Assembly: GCF_019599465.1 (NCBI RefSeq)
Contig: NZ_RKLR01000001.1
Span: 558,001-622,000 of the forward strand
Direction of reading: 5' to 3'
DNA from: Haloarcula rubra
Lineage (GTDB): Archaea > Halobacteriota > Halobacteria > Halobacteriales > Haloarculaceae
Length of the DNA stretch: 64,000 nt
Position 1 is the stretch's first letter. Every line of letters starts with the position of its first letter. The notes under the pieces were generated by a model. The model was not told where the DNA came from and ran no database searches. It saw nothing but the letters and a program-made list of their open reading frames with translations. Shown here in pieces: positions 1-7,788 of this stretch. The position numbers and the translations under genes are program-made.

Positions 1-6
1 ACGGGT

Positions 7-954
7 ATGGACGTCACTGAAGCGCGCGACGTGACGAGTCAGGTCCTCGACGAAGTCGGCCGTGCAGTCGTCGCCGAACGGGAGTTCTTCGAGACGGTCC
101 TCCTCGGCGTCGTCGGCAAGGGCCACGTCCTGCTGGAGGACGTGCCCGGCACCGGCAAGACGCTCACCGCCCGGAGCGTCGCGACGGCCCTCGGCCTCTC
201 GTTCTCCCGGGTACAGTTCACGCCCGACCTCCTCCCGGCGGACATCACCGGGACACACGTGTTCGACGAACAGACCCGCGAGTTCGAGTTCAACCGCGGA
301 CCCATCTTCGCGAACGTGGTGCTCGCCGACGAGATAAACCGCGCCCCGCCGAAGACCCAGTCGGCACTCTTAGAGGCGATGGAGGAGGGACAGGTCACCG
401 TCGACGGCGACACGTACGCCCTCCCGGACCCGTTCTTCGTCATCGCCACGCAGAACCCCGTCGACATGGAGGGGACCTTCGAACTGCCCGAAGCGCAGGT
501 CGACCGGTTCCTCGCGAAGAGTTCCATCGGCTACCCGGACGACCGGGGCGAAGTCGAACTCCTCCGTCGGCGGGCCGGCCGGACCGAGCAGAGCCCCAGC
601 GTCGAGGCGGTGCTGGACAGCGACCGGGTGGAAGCACTCCGAGCCGTCCCCGAGACGGTCACCGTCGACGACGACCTGCTGGCGTACATGGCCGGCATCG
701 CTCGCTCGACCCGAGAGGACTACCGCGTCGAGGTGGGCGTCTCACCGCGCGGGACCCAGCGCCTCTTCGAGGCCGCTCGCGCGATGGCGACCATCGAGGG
801 CCGCGAGTTCGTCGCCCCGGACGACGTCAAGCGGGTCGCCCAGCCGGTGCTGGCCCACCGACTCGTCCTCACGCCGGACGCCCGCGTCGAGCAAGTCGAG
901 AAACGCGACGTGCTGGCGGACGTACTCGACGACGTCCCCGTCCCGACGGCCTGA
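7..954 (+). CDS. MoxR-family AAA+ ATPase
   Basis: A 315-residue AAA+ ATPase of the MoxR branch, cytoplasmic chaperone-like enzymes that help mature or insert partner proteins. The Walker A motif VPGTGKT is at residues 46-52 and the Walker B motif LADEI at 106-110, followed by NRAPPKTQSALLEAMEEG, typical of the family. A C-terminal lid domain follows and the length is normal. MoxR genes usually sit beside DUF58 and transglutaminase genes; none follows here, because the next gene is convergent, so any partners would lie upstream of the window. The ATG lies only 7 bases into the window, so its promoter cannot be judged. Confidence 0.93.
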   Translation: MDVTEARDVTSQVLDEVGRAVVAEREFFETVLLGVVGKGHVLLEDVPGTGKTLTARSVATALGLSFSRVQFTPDLLPADITGTHVFDEQTREFEFNRGPIFANVVLADEINRAPPKTQSALLEAMEEGQVTVDGDTYALPDPFFVIATQNPVDMEGTFELPEAQVDRFLAKSSIGYPDDRGEVELLRRRAGRTEQSPSVEAVLDSDRVEALRAVPETVTVDDDLLAYMAGIARSTREDYRVEVGVSPRGTQRLFEAARAMATIEGREFVAPDDVKRVAQPVLAHRLVLTPDARVEQVEKRDVLADVLDDVPVPTA

Positions 955-998
955 GCGCGGGCCCGGGCGACGAGTTGTGTTCCGTCCGTCGGCGCTCA
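952..998. terminator. inverted repeat spanning two convergent stop codons
   Basis: TGAGCGC at 952-958 is matched by its reverse complement GCGCTCA at 992-998. The TGA of the MoxR gene and the TGA of the facing lipoprotein gene are the first bases of the two arms. Seen directly; a role as a bidirectional terminator is inferred. Confidence 0.35.
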
Positions 999-1730
999 CT
1001 CGAGGGGCCGACACTCCAGAAGCGTCCCGTTCCGCGGGGCGGTCTCCTCGTCGGCCGCTCGCCGCACGACCCGCTCGTCGACGTAGTACCGGACGCTCCA
1101 CCAGTAGTCCCCGTGGAAGTTCGTCGCCTTCACCGAGAGTTCGACCGTGGTGCCATCGACGTCGACGTACAGCGTGTCGGTGTCGCCGCGGCCCGCCGGC
1201 CCGTCGAAGTGGTCGGCGGTGGCGTCCAGCATGTCGAGATACTGCTCGTCCGGCGATTCGACGTGTAGCTGCGCCGAACCGGTCTCGGCCGCCTCGCGGA
1301 GCGTCTCGGTCAGCGGCGCGTTGTCGATGCTGGCCACCGGGACGGGAGTTATGCCCTCGGGCGCCTCGCCGGTCTCTGCCTCCAGTAGCAGCGTCGGCCT
1401 GTACACCCCACCGCTGCCCGAGTAGGAGACGACCCAGCCGTCACCGCGTCGCGTCGGCGGGTCGGTCACGCTCCCGTGCAGGGCGTAGGCGTCCAGCCGC
1501 GTCTCGGGCTCGTAGTCGACGACGACCTCCCGGTAGTAGGTCCCCTCGTAGCGCTCGACGAACGACTCGACCGTGCTCGCGTCCAACTGCTCGGGCCACT
1601 CGACACCGAGGTTCTGGGAGGTCGGGCAGTCTTCGGGCAGGTCGGCGCCGGCGCTCGGGGCCGATGACAGGCACCCGGCCACGGCGAGCGGGGCGGCACC
1701 GAGCGCGGTGAGGAGGCGTCGGCGTCGCAT
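996..1730 (-). CDS. secreted lipoprotein, unknown function
   Basis: A 244-residue predicted lipoprotein. The N-terminus MRRRRLLTALGAAPLAVAGC has an arginine-rich start, a hydrophobic stretch and a lipobox LAVAGC ending at Cys20, so it is probably exported by the Tat route and lipid-anchored outside the membrane. The rest is acidic with no family I recognise. An in-frame start six codons upstream exists, but the one chosen puts the signal peptide at the very N-terminus. Its 3' end faces the MoxR gene with a 41-base gap. Confidence 0.75.
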   Translation of the reverse strand: MRRRRLLTALGAAPLAVAGCLSSAPSAGADLPEDCPTSQNLGVEWPEQLDASTVESFVERYEGTYYREVVVDYEPETRLDAYALHGSVTDPPTRRGDGWVVSYSGSGGVYRPTLLLEAETGEAPEGITPVPVASIDNAPLTETLREAAETGSAQLHVESPDEQYLDMLDATADHFDGPAGRGDTDTLYVDVDGTTVELSVKATNFHGDYWWSVRYYVDERVVRRAADEETAPRNGTLLECRPLE

Positions 1731-1848
1731 GGTCACCGATGGGTCCACGGCCTGTAAGTGCCTTCTGGACGTTCAAAACGCGGTTTGTGCGACAGTTGGT
1801 CGGTCACCCGGACCGCCCGACCCCGGCCGACGGGGGCTGGCGTCCCGC

Positions 1849-3387
1849 TCACTCCGGGTCGCCGTAGCCGCCACCGCCGGGCGTCTCGACCCGGACGGTC
1901 GTCCCGGCCTCTACCTCCCTCGTCACCTTCGCTGGCACTCGCTCCCCGTCGATTTCGTTGCGCCCCGGCGCGCCGTCGTCGCCACCGGCCAGCCCCCACG
2001 GCGCCGTCCGGCGTCGCTCGGTCAGCAGGGAGACGGTGGCCGCCTCCTCGACCGTGAGTTCGCGGACGAGGCCGTCGCCGCCGCGGTGTCGGCCCGCGCC
2101 GCCGCTCCCGTCGCGCAGGCCGTACGCCTCGACGCGGAGGGGGTAAGCAGCTTCCAGCGCCTCGACCGGCGTGTTCAGGGTGTTCGTCATCCCGACCTGC
2201 ACGCCCGAGGGGCCGTCGGCGTCGACGCTCGCGCCCATGCCGCCGCCGACCGTCTCGTAGTAACTGAACCCCGGCCCGCCGACGACGACGTTGTTCATCG
2301 TCCCCTGTCCGGCCGCCGGCACGCGGTCGGGCACCGCCTCCGCCAGCGCCCGGAACACCACGTCGGTCACCCGCTGACTCGTCTCGACGTTGCCGCCGAC
2401 CACCGCGGCCGGTGGCTCGGGGTTCAACAGCGACCCCGGCGGTGCGTGGACCCGAACGGGGTCGTAACACCCGCCGTTCGGCGGCACGTCGGGGTCGGTG
2501 ACCGCCCGGACGACGAAGTAGACGGCGCTCTTCGCGACCGAGAGCGGCGCGTTCACGTTGCCGTCGACCTGCGGGGACGTGCCGGCGAAGTCCACGTCCA
2601 GCGTCGCGCCGTCGACGGTCACCGTCACCTCGATGGGGACGTCGGCGTCGGTGACGCCGTCACCCTCCAACACGTCGCTGGCGGTGTAGGTGCCGTCGGG
2701 GAACTCGCGGAGTTCCGCCTCGACGCGCTGTCGGGAGTAGTCGCGCACGGCGTCGAACGCCGTCAGCAGACGGTCGCCGTGGTCCTCGAGCAACTCCGCG
2801 ACTCGCTCGGCCCCGCGCTCGTTGGCCCCGAGTTGCGCACGGAGGTCAGCCCGGCGTTCCGCCGGGTTGCGGACGTTCGCTTCGAGGAGGGTCCAGACGC
2901 TCTCGCGTCGCTCGCCGCCGGCGACGAGTCTCGTCGGCGGGATGCGCAGGCCCTCCTGCTGGATGTCACGGGCGCCCGCGGGCATACTCCCGGGCGCCAT
3001 CCCGCCCACGTCGGCGTGGTGGGCGCGCGAGACGGCGTAGCCGAGTATCTCGCCCGCCGGACAGACCGGGGAGACGAGCGTCACGTCCGGCAGGTGGGTC
3101 CCGCCGGTGAACGGGTCGTTCAGGACGAACACGTCGCCCGGGTCGGGGTCCCGGTCGAGGACGGCGTCGACGGCTTCGGGCATCGCGCCCAGATGGACCG
3201 GGATGTGTTCGGCCTGTGCGACGAGGTGGCCGTCGGCGTCGAACAGCGCCGTCGAACAGTCCCGGCGCTCGGTGATGTTCGGGGAGAACGCGCCCCGAAT
3301 CAGGACCTGTCCCATCTCCTCGGCGACGCTCTCTAGCTGGTTGCGCAGGATTTCGAGTTCCACCGCGTCGAGGTCGTGGGCCGTCAT
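1849..3387 (-). CDS. hyuB: hydantoinase/oxoprolinase subunit B
   Basis: A 512-residue protein of the HyuB family, partner of HyuA in ATP-dependent N-methylhydantoinase, 5-oxoprolinase or acetone-carboxylase-like enzymes. The N-terminal half carries the family signature (residues near 85-100 read LNDPFTGGTHLPDVT) and the C-terminus is glycine-rich (GGGGYGDPE). The substrate cannot be deduced. It is downstream of hyuA on the same strand. Its ATG overlaps the stop of a 58-codon ORF that separates the two subunits, and its first ten codons are exactly duplicated inside that ORF, which is unusual for this normally tight pair. Confidence 0.9.
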   Translation of the reverse strand: MTAHDLDAVELEILRNQLESVAEEMGQVLIRGAFSPNITERRDCSTALFDADGHLVAQAEHIPVHLGAMPEAVDAVLDRDPDPGDVFVLNDPFTGGTHLPDVTLVSPVCPAGEILGYAVSRAHHADVGGMAPGSMPAGARDIQQEGLRIPPTRLVAGGERRESVWTLLEANVRNPAERRADLRAQLGANERGAERVAELLEDHGDRLLTAFDAVRDYSRQRVEAELREFPDGTYTASDVLEGDGVTDADVPIEVTVTVDGATLDVDFAGTSPQVDGNVNAPLSVAKSAVYFVVRAVTDPDVPPNGGCYDPVRVHAPPGSLLNPEPPAAVVGGNVETSQRVTDVVFRALAEAVPDRVPAAGQGTMNNVVVGGPGFSYYETVGGGMGASVDADGPSGVQVGMTNTLNTPVEALEAAYPLRVEAYGLRDGSGGAGRHRGGDGLVRELTVEEAATVSLLTERRRTAPWGLAGGDDGAPGRNEIDGERVPAKVTREVEAGTTVRVETPGGGGYGDPE

Positions 3388-3542
3388 CGTGTCGCCTCCG
3401 CCGTACCGGCCGCGAGGCCGCTGCCGAGCGGCCGGCCGTTTTCACCCATGTTTTTCGAGGCGAGGTGCCGGAGCGTAGCGACGGCACCCAACGACGAAAA
3501 AGATGGTTCGACCGCGTCGAGGTCGTGGGCCGTCATCGTGTC
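3362..3542. repeat. 32-bp direct repeat copying the hyuB 5' end
   Basis: The 32 bases at 3362-3393 recur exactly at 3511-3542, 149 bases away; after one mismatch the match continues for six more bases. The repeat covers the last bases before hyuB and its first codons (MTAHDLDAVE in translation). The 117 bases between the copies resemble neither subunit gene. The arrangement looks like an insertion flanked by, or created by, duplication of the hyuB start. Confidence 0.85.
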
Positions 3543-3560
3543 TCCTCCGTCAGCAGTCAT
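3384..3560 (-). CDS. 58-aa ORF between hyuA and hyuB
   Basis: Reading from the ATG at 3560, an ORF of 58 codons starts inside the hyuA stop (ATGA overlap) and ends with a TGA inside the hyuB ATG (second ATGA overlap). The first 18 residues read MTADGGDTMTAHDLDAVE, so residues 9-18 equal the first ten of HyuB; the remainder is unrelated and low in information. It may be only a read-through spacer keeping translation coupled across an insertion. I do not claim a function for the peptide. The double overlap is directly visible; expression is unproven. Confidence 0.4.
   Translation of the reverse strand: MTADGGDTMTAHDLDAVEPSFSSLGAVATLRHLASKNMGENGRPLGSGLAAGTAEATR
3451..3501. repeat. imperfect palindrome inside the hyuA-hyuB insert
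   Basis: TTTTTCG at 3451-3457 pairs with CGAAAAA at 3495-3501, and inside it GTGCCG (3465-3470) pairs with CGGCAC (3482-3487). This nested stem occupies much of the unique sequence between the two direct-repeat copies. It could be a remnant of a small non-autonomous element or an RNA hairpin; neither is demonstrated. Confidence 0.5.
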
Positions 3561-5545
3561 CGGTCACCCTCCAGTCGGAGCGTCCCGCGGTCGTCGGCAA
3601 TCAGCGTCCAGTTCGGCGGGACGACGACAGTACTCTCGCCGCCCTCGACGATGGCGGGGCCGTCGCGTTCCGTTCCGGGACCGAGCGCCGCCCAGTCGAG
3701 GACCGGCGACTCGTGCCACCGGTCGCCGAACGAGACGTCGCGGGCGCCGGTCCGGGCGGGGCCGTCGCTCGCTGTGTGGGCGAGAGGCGGCATCTCGTGG
3801 CCGACGGTGGCTGTCGCCCGCAGGGTCACCAGTTCGACGGCGGCGTCGGGCAGGCGGTAGCCGTGGGCCCGTTCGTGGACCGCGTGGAACCGCGCGCGGA
3901 GGCTCGCTCGGTCGAAGTCCCCGATTTCGACGCCGAGTTCGTGACTCTGGCCGGCGTAGCGGCAGTCGGCCTCGACGGTGACCGTCGCCGCGTCGGGGTC
4001 GCTCGTCTCGGCCAGCACCTCGGCTTCGAGGTCCTCGACGACGGACTCGATGGCCGCGACGTCCACCTCGTCCAGCCGAGTGCGGTAGGTGCGGACGGCG
4101 TCGTGTTGCTCGTCGGCCGCCAGCAGGCCCAGCGCAGAGAGGACGCCGCTGGCCCGGGGGACGACCACCGTCGAGACGCCCAGTCTGTCGGCCAGCGCCG
4201 CCGCATGCATCGGGCCAGCGCCGCCGAACGCCGCCATCGCGAACTCGCGGGGGTCGTGGCCGCGTTCGGCCGTGACGCTCCGAATCGTTCTGGTCATCGT
4301 CGCGTTGGCGACGCGGTAGACGCCGCGAGCGGCCGCCAGCGGACCCTCCAGCCCCGCATCGGCCGCGAGGTCCGACAGGGCCGTTCGGGCGGCGTCGGCG
4401 TCGAGTTCGAGGTCCGACCCGAGGGTGGTGTCGGCGCCGAGATACCCCAACAGGAGCGCCGCGTCGGTCACCGTCGGGTCGGTCCCGCCCTGCCCGTAGC
4501 AGGCCGGGCCGGGGTCGGCCCCCGCCGAGCGAGGGCCCACGCGGAGCGCACCGCCGGCGTCGACCCACGCGATAGACCCGCCGCCGGCACCGACCGTCTC
4601 CACGTCGACCATCGGTACCCGGACCGGACGCCCGCCAACGTCTGCCTGCGTGGTCCGCTCTACCTCGCCCTCGCGAACGAGCGAGACGTCGCTGGAGGTC
4701 CCGCCCATGTCGAAGGTGACGAGGCCGGCGGCGTCGTCGGGTTCGAAGGCGCTCGTGCCGACGACGCCCGCGGCCGGGCCCGAGAGCGCCGTCGTCACCG
4801 CGTGTCCCCGGACGGTGTCGGCGTCGGCGATGCCGCCGTTCGACTGCATCACCCGCGGTTCGGGGAGGCCGCGGTCGGTCGCGCCGTCGACCAGTCGGCC
4901 GAGATAGGCGTCGATGACCGGCGTGACGTAGGCGTCGGCCACCGTGGTCGCGGTGCGTTCGTACTCCCGGAAGGCCGCCAACACCTCGTGGCTGGCCGAC
5001 ACCGACGCGTCGAGTTCCGCACGGAGTATCTCGGCGACGCGGCGCTCGTTCTCGGGGTGTGCGTACGCGTGGAGGAAGGACACCGCAACGGCGTCGGCCT
5101 CGATGGCGTCGGCGAGGTCCCGGACCTCGCGTTCGTCCACGGGCGTCTCGATGCCCTCGACGGTCGCCCGTTCGGCGAGTTCGTACCGACGGTCGGCGGG
5201 GACCAGCGGGTCCGGTCTGGCGACGGACTGGTCGTACAGGTCCGGGCGGTCCTGTCGCCCGATGGCCAGCACGTCGCCGAACCCCTCGGTGGTCACGAGC
5301 GCCGTCTCTGCGCCGTCGGCCTCCAGCAGGGCGTTCGTCGCCACGGTCATCGCGTGACGGAACCGGTCCACCTCGCCCGGGTCGACGCCGCCCGCCTCAC
5401 AGGCGGCGGCGACGCCCGAGAGCACGCCCTCGTGTTGCGGTGTCGTCGAGGGTACCTTCGCCGTCGTCATCCCGTCGTCGGCGACGAGGACGACGTCGGT
5501 GAACGTCCCCCCGACGTCGACGCCCAACCGTACCGAATCGTCCAT
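3557..5545 (-). CDS. hyuA: hydantoinase/oxoprolinase subunit A
   Basis: A 662-residue HyuA-family protein, the ATP-binding subunit partnering HyuB. The N-terminus carries the glycine-rich motif GVDVGGTFTDVVL at residues 8-20, typical of the actin-like ATPase fold of this family, and further family segments such as LVTFDMGGTSSDVSL and AFGGAGPMHAAALA are present. Length is normal. The complex should open a cyclic amide or hydantoin ring, or carboxylate a ketone, using ATP; substrate unknown. It is the first gene of the pair, starts 36 bases after the GtrA stop on the same strand, and has an AT-rich stretch (gcaaaaacgg) just upstream. Confidence 0.9.
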   Translation of the reverse strand: MDDSVRLGVDVGGTFTDVVLVADDGMTTAKVPSTTPQHEGVLSGVAAACEAGGVDPGEVDRFRHAMTVATNALLEADGAETALVTTEGFGDVLAIGRQDRPDLYDQSVARPDPLVPADRRYELAERATVEGIETPVDEREVRDLADAIEADAVAVSFLHAYAHPENERRVAEILRAELDASVSASHEVLAAFREYERTATTVADAYVTPVIDAYLGRLVDGATDRGLPEPRVMQSNGGIADADTVRGHAVTTALSGPAAGVVGTSAFEPDDAAGLVTFDMGGTSSDVSLVREGEVERTTQADVGGRPVRVPMVDVETVGAGGGSIAWVDAGGALRVGPRSAGADPGPACYGQGGTDPTVTDAALLLGYLGADTTLGSDLELDADAARTALSDLAADAGLEGPLAAARGVYRVANATMTRTIRSVTAERGHDPREFAMAAFGGAGPMHAAALADRLGVSTVVVPRASGVLSALGLLAADEQHDAVRTYRTRLDEVDVAAIESVVEDLEAEVLAETSDPDAATVTVEADCRYAGQSHELGVEIGDFDRASLRARFHAVHERAHGYRLPDAAVELVTLRATATVGHEMPPLAHTASDGPARTGARDVSFGDRWHESPVLDWAALGPGTERDGPAIVEGGESTVVVPPNWTLIADDRGTLRLEGDR

Positions 5546-5581
5546 ACGTCGTCTCGGAGTGCCCGGTGCAAAAACGGTTGC

Positions 5582-5992
5582 CTAGTTCCACGTCCAGTTC
5601 GAGTCCAGCACGTAGCGGTACAGCCCCGTCGCCGCGATGGCCACGGCGTTGGCGACGAGGTACTCCAGCCCGCCCCACCGCACCAGCGCGTACAGCGCGC
5701 CCAGTTGCAGCGGGATAGCCGTCCCGCGGACGAGGTTCGTCTTCCCCATCCCCACGAGGTACTCGCGCATCGACGTGTGGCGCGAGCGGTGGAACGTCCA
5801 CGCGTTGTTGAGGACGTACTGGAACAGTATGGTCGCCTCGATGGCCACGAACGCGCTCACGAGGTAGTTGACGCGCCCGACGTCGACGAACGTCCAGAGC
5901 AGCGCCGTCTGGACGGCCGCCGCTGTCAGGCCGACGAGGAAGAACCGAACGAGTCGCTGTCGTCGCGGCGACGTGGCGACGGCGAACGACAT
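5582..5992 (-). CDS. GtrA-like four-helix membrane protein
   Basis: A 136-residue membrane protein of the GtrA/DPMS family with about four hydrophobic segments (near residues 15-35, 42-60, 85-105 and 110-128) and the family-type ends YVLNNAWTFHR and YRYVLDSNWTWN. GtrA-like proteins are thought to help flip polyprenol-linked sugars. It starts 7 bases after the sulfatase stop on the same strand, so the two are probably cotranscribed, which suggests surface-glycan work. Haloarchaeal members are seldom characterised, so the exact role is open. Confidence 0.8.
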   Translation of the reverse strand: MSFAVATSPRRQRLVRFFLVGLTAAAVQTALLWTFVDVGRVNYLVSAFVAIEATILFQYVLNNAWTFHRSRHTSMREYLVGMGKTNLVRGTAIPLQLGALYALVRWGGLEYLVANAVAIAATGLYRYVLDSNWTWN

Positions 5993-5998
5993 GGTGCG

Positions 5999-7423
5999 CT
6001 ACTTATAACCGAGAGCCTTTAAGCGTGCCGCTATCTCGTCAGACGTCTGTCCGCCATCGCCGCTCTCGTCGGCGTCTGCGGCGGATTCGAGGCGGTCGAC
6101 GTGGTCGGCGACGGCCGCCGAGAGGCGGTCCAGCACCGGGGGTGGTGCGGTCCCCTCGGTGGCGTCCGCACAGAGGTCGACCTGTTCGTCCGGGTCCTCG
6201 CGCCGGTCGTACAGTTCCCGGTGGCCCGACTCGGTGTGTTCGACGTACGTCCAGCGGGCGTCGCGGGCGCTCACGAGCAACTCGCCGTCGTCCAGGCGGC
6301 GCGGAATCGGCTGGCTCGTCACGCTCTCGCCCCGCACGGCGACCGACACGACCGGGCTCCGGGACTCGATGGTCTCGCCGTCCAGCGCCGGGGCCACCGA
6401 CTCGCCCTCCCACGCTGGCGCGGCGTCGACGCCGAGGAGGTCACACACCGTCGGTGCGACGGTGTCGAGGCCGACGGGTTCGTGGACCGTCCCGCCCTCG
6501 CCGTCGGGGTGGGTCACCACGTACGGCACCTCGACGAGTTCGCCGTACAGTTTCGGGTAGTGGGCGAGGTGGCCGTGGTCGAGGAACTCCTCGCCGTGGT
6601 CGCCGGCGACGACGACGGCGGTGTCGTCGGCCAATCCCTCGGCGTCCAGCGTATCGAGCAGACGGCCGACGCTCTCGTCGACCTGTCTGACCGTCCCGTC
6701 GTACAGCGTCCGGAGCGTCCCGAGCGTTCGCTCGTCGACGTCCCACCCGAGGCCGGTCCGGAGGTGGGCGCCGAGCATCCGGAACAGGCCGAAGTGGGTG
6801 TCCGAGACCTCCCGGAGGTGTCGGGGCGCCGGGACGTACGGCGTGTGGGTGTCCATGTAGTGGACCCAGAGGAAGAACCCGGTGTCCGTCCCCTCGAGGA
6901 ACTCGGTCGCGCGCTGTTCGAGGTCACCCATCCGGGAGACGTCGGCGAAGGGGCGGGCGTCGGAGCCACCGCTGAGGACCGTCGCGGCCCTGCGGAACGG
7001 CGACGTGGCTAACTGGACCCACGCCTGCACCGTCGGGTGGGCCGCGAGGTACTTGCTGTAGCCGCCGCTCTCGACGAACGGTTCGAACTCGTCGAACCCG
7101 CGGTCGTACCCCCAGTGGTCCGTGAGGAACCCGTTGGCGGCGTTGAAGCCGGCCGTGTCGAGGCCCGCCTCGGAGAGCCGCTCGGCCAGCGTCGGCGTCG
7201 ACGCCACGCCGATGTCGGCCCCCTCGTCGAAGACCGGCCGAGAGCCGTGGACGCTCGGGAACGAGAAGGGCGTCCAGTTGCCGTGTGCCATGGCGTTCTC
7301 GAAGACGACACCGTCCTCGGCGAGTCCGTCCAGTACCGGTGAGACGCTGTCGTCGCCGCCCAGCGCGTCGGCCCGGAGCGAGTCGACGGTGACGAGGACG
7401 ACGTTGTCGACGGCGTCCGGCAC
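5999..7423 (-). CDS. sulfatase / alkaline-phosphatase-superfamily hydrolase
   Basis: A 474-residue protein of the sulfatase branch of the alkaline phosphatase superfamily. It opens with VVLVTVDSLRADAL, in which the aspartate and the following serine sit where the metal ligand and the nucleophile position of these enzymes lie; VVVAGDHGEEFLDHGH supplies the distal metal ligands. There is no signal peptide, so it may act on cytoplasmic or membrane-side substrates. The start is GTG at 7423. It leads the GtrA gene, suggesting polysaccharide or glycolipid modification. The serine rather than cysteine means it would need serine-type formylglycine maturation or be a phosphoryl or phosphodiester enzyme. 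Confidence 0.85.
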   Translation of the reverse strand: MPDAVDNVVLVTVDSLRADALGGDDSVSPVLDGLAEDGVVFENAMAHGNWTPFSFPSVHGSRPVFDEGADIGVASTPTLAERLSEAGLDTAGFNAANGFLTDHWGYDRGFDEFEPFVESGGYSKYLAAHPTVQAWVQLATSPFRRAATVLSGGSDARPFADVSRMGDLEQRATEFLEGTDTGFFLWVHYMDTHTPYVPAPRHLREVSDTHFGLFRMLGAHLRTGLGWDVDERTLGTLRTLYDGTVRQVDESVGRLLDTLDAEGLADDTAVVVAGDHGEEFLDHGHLAHYPKLYGELVEVPYVVTHPDGEGGTVHEPVGLDTVAPTVCDLLGVDAAPAWEGESVAPALDGETIESRSPVVSVAVRGESVTSQPIPRRLDDGELLVSARDARWTYVEHTESGHRELYDRREDPDEQVDLCADATEGTAPPPVLDRLSAAVADHVDRLESAADADESGDGGQTSDEIAARLKALGYK

Positions 7424-7788
7424 CTACACCACCCCTGTGACTGTCCGTACCGCTTCCGTCGAGGTGGCCGCGTCAGGACCGCTGTCGCGACCGCATCGTC
7501 GCGAATCGTGCATACGTTCTCAACTCGGCACTCGGTACTGAAGGTTCTGGTTGCGGTTTCGCGCCGACGACGGAAAGAAACCCGTCGACCCGGCGAGACG
7601 GCCCGTGAAGCGACCTGCGCCGTCCTCGGTCACGGTTCAAACGAGATTGAACCTTTCAGCGAGCCTTTAGTACGACCGTGCCAACGAGTCGAGTGCATGC
7701 CAACGACCTGCCCTCCAGACACGGTCCGCTCGCCGGACGGTGTCCCCCGGTCGAACCGCGATGGAACCGGTCGCTGGGAGGTGCGTGG
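7424..7788. promoter_or_regulatory. 365-bp spacer with an inverted repeat
   Basis: This region lies between divergent genes. It contains a perfect inverted repeat, GGTTCAA at 7634-7640 and TTGAACC at 7647-7653, separated by six bases and about 135 bp before the surface-protein start, with a CCTTTAGTAC stretch just after it that could act as a TATA region. No convincing coding sequence is visible; in-frame starts upstream of 7789 lack a signal peptide at the N-terminus. Confidence 0.4.

Noticed and set aside
1573-3336. A 587-codon plus-strand open frame opposite hyuB
   Set aside because: Antisense to a clearly conserved gene; rich in Arg, Val and Gly with no recognisable domain. GC-rich codon bias leaves long open frames on the other strand.
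3362-3542. CRISPR-like repeat
   Set aside because: Only two copies with a 117-bp interval, and one copy is the coding start of hyuB.
3503-6022. An 839-codon plus-strand open frame opposite hyuA
   Set aside because: Same reason: a shadow of hyuA and the GtrA-like gene, with no start signal or domain.
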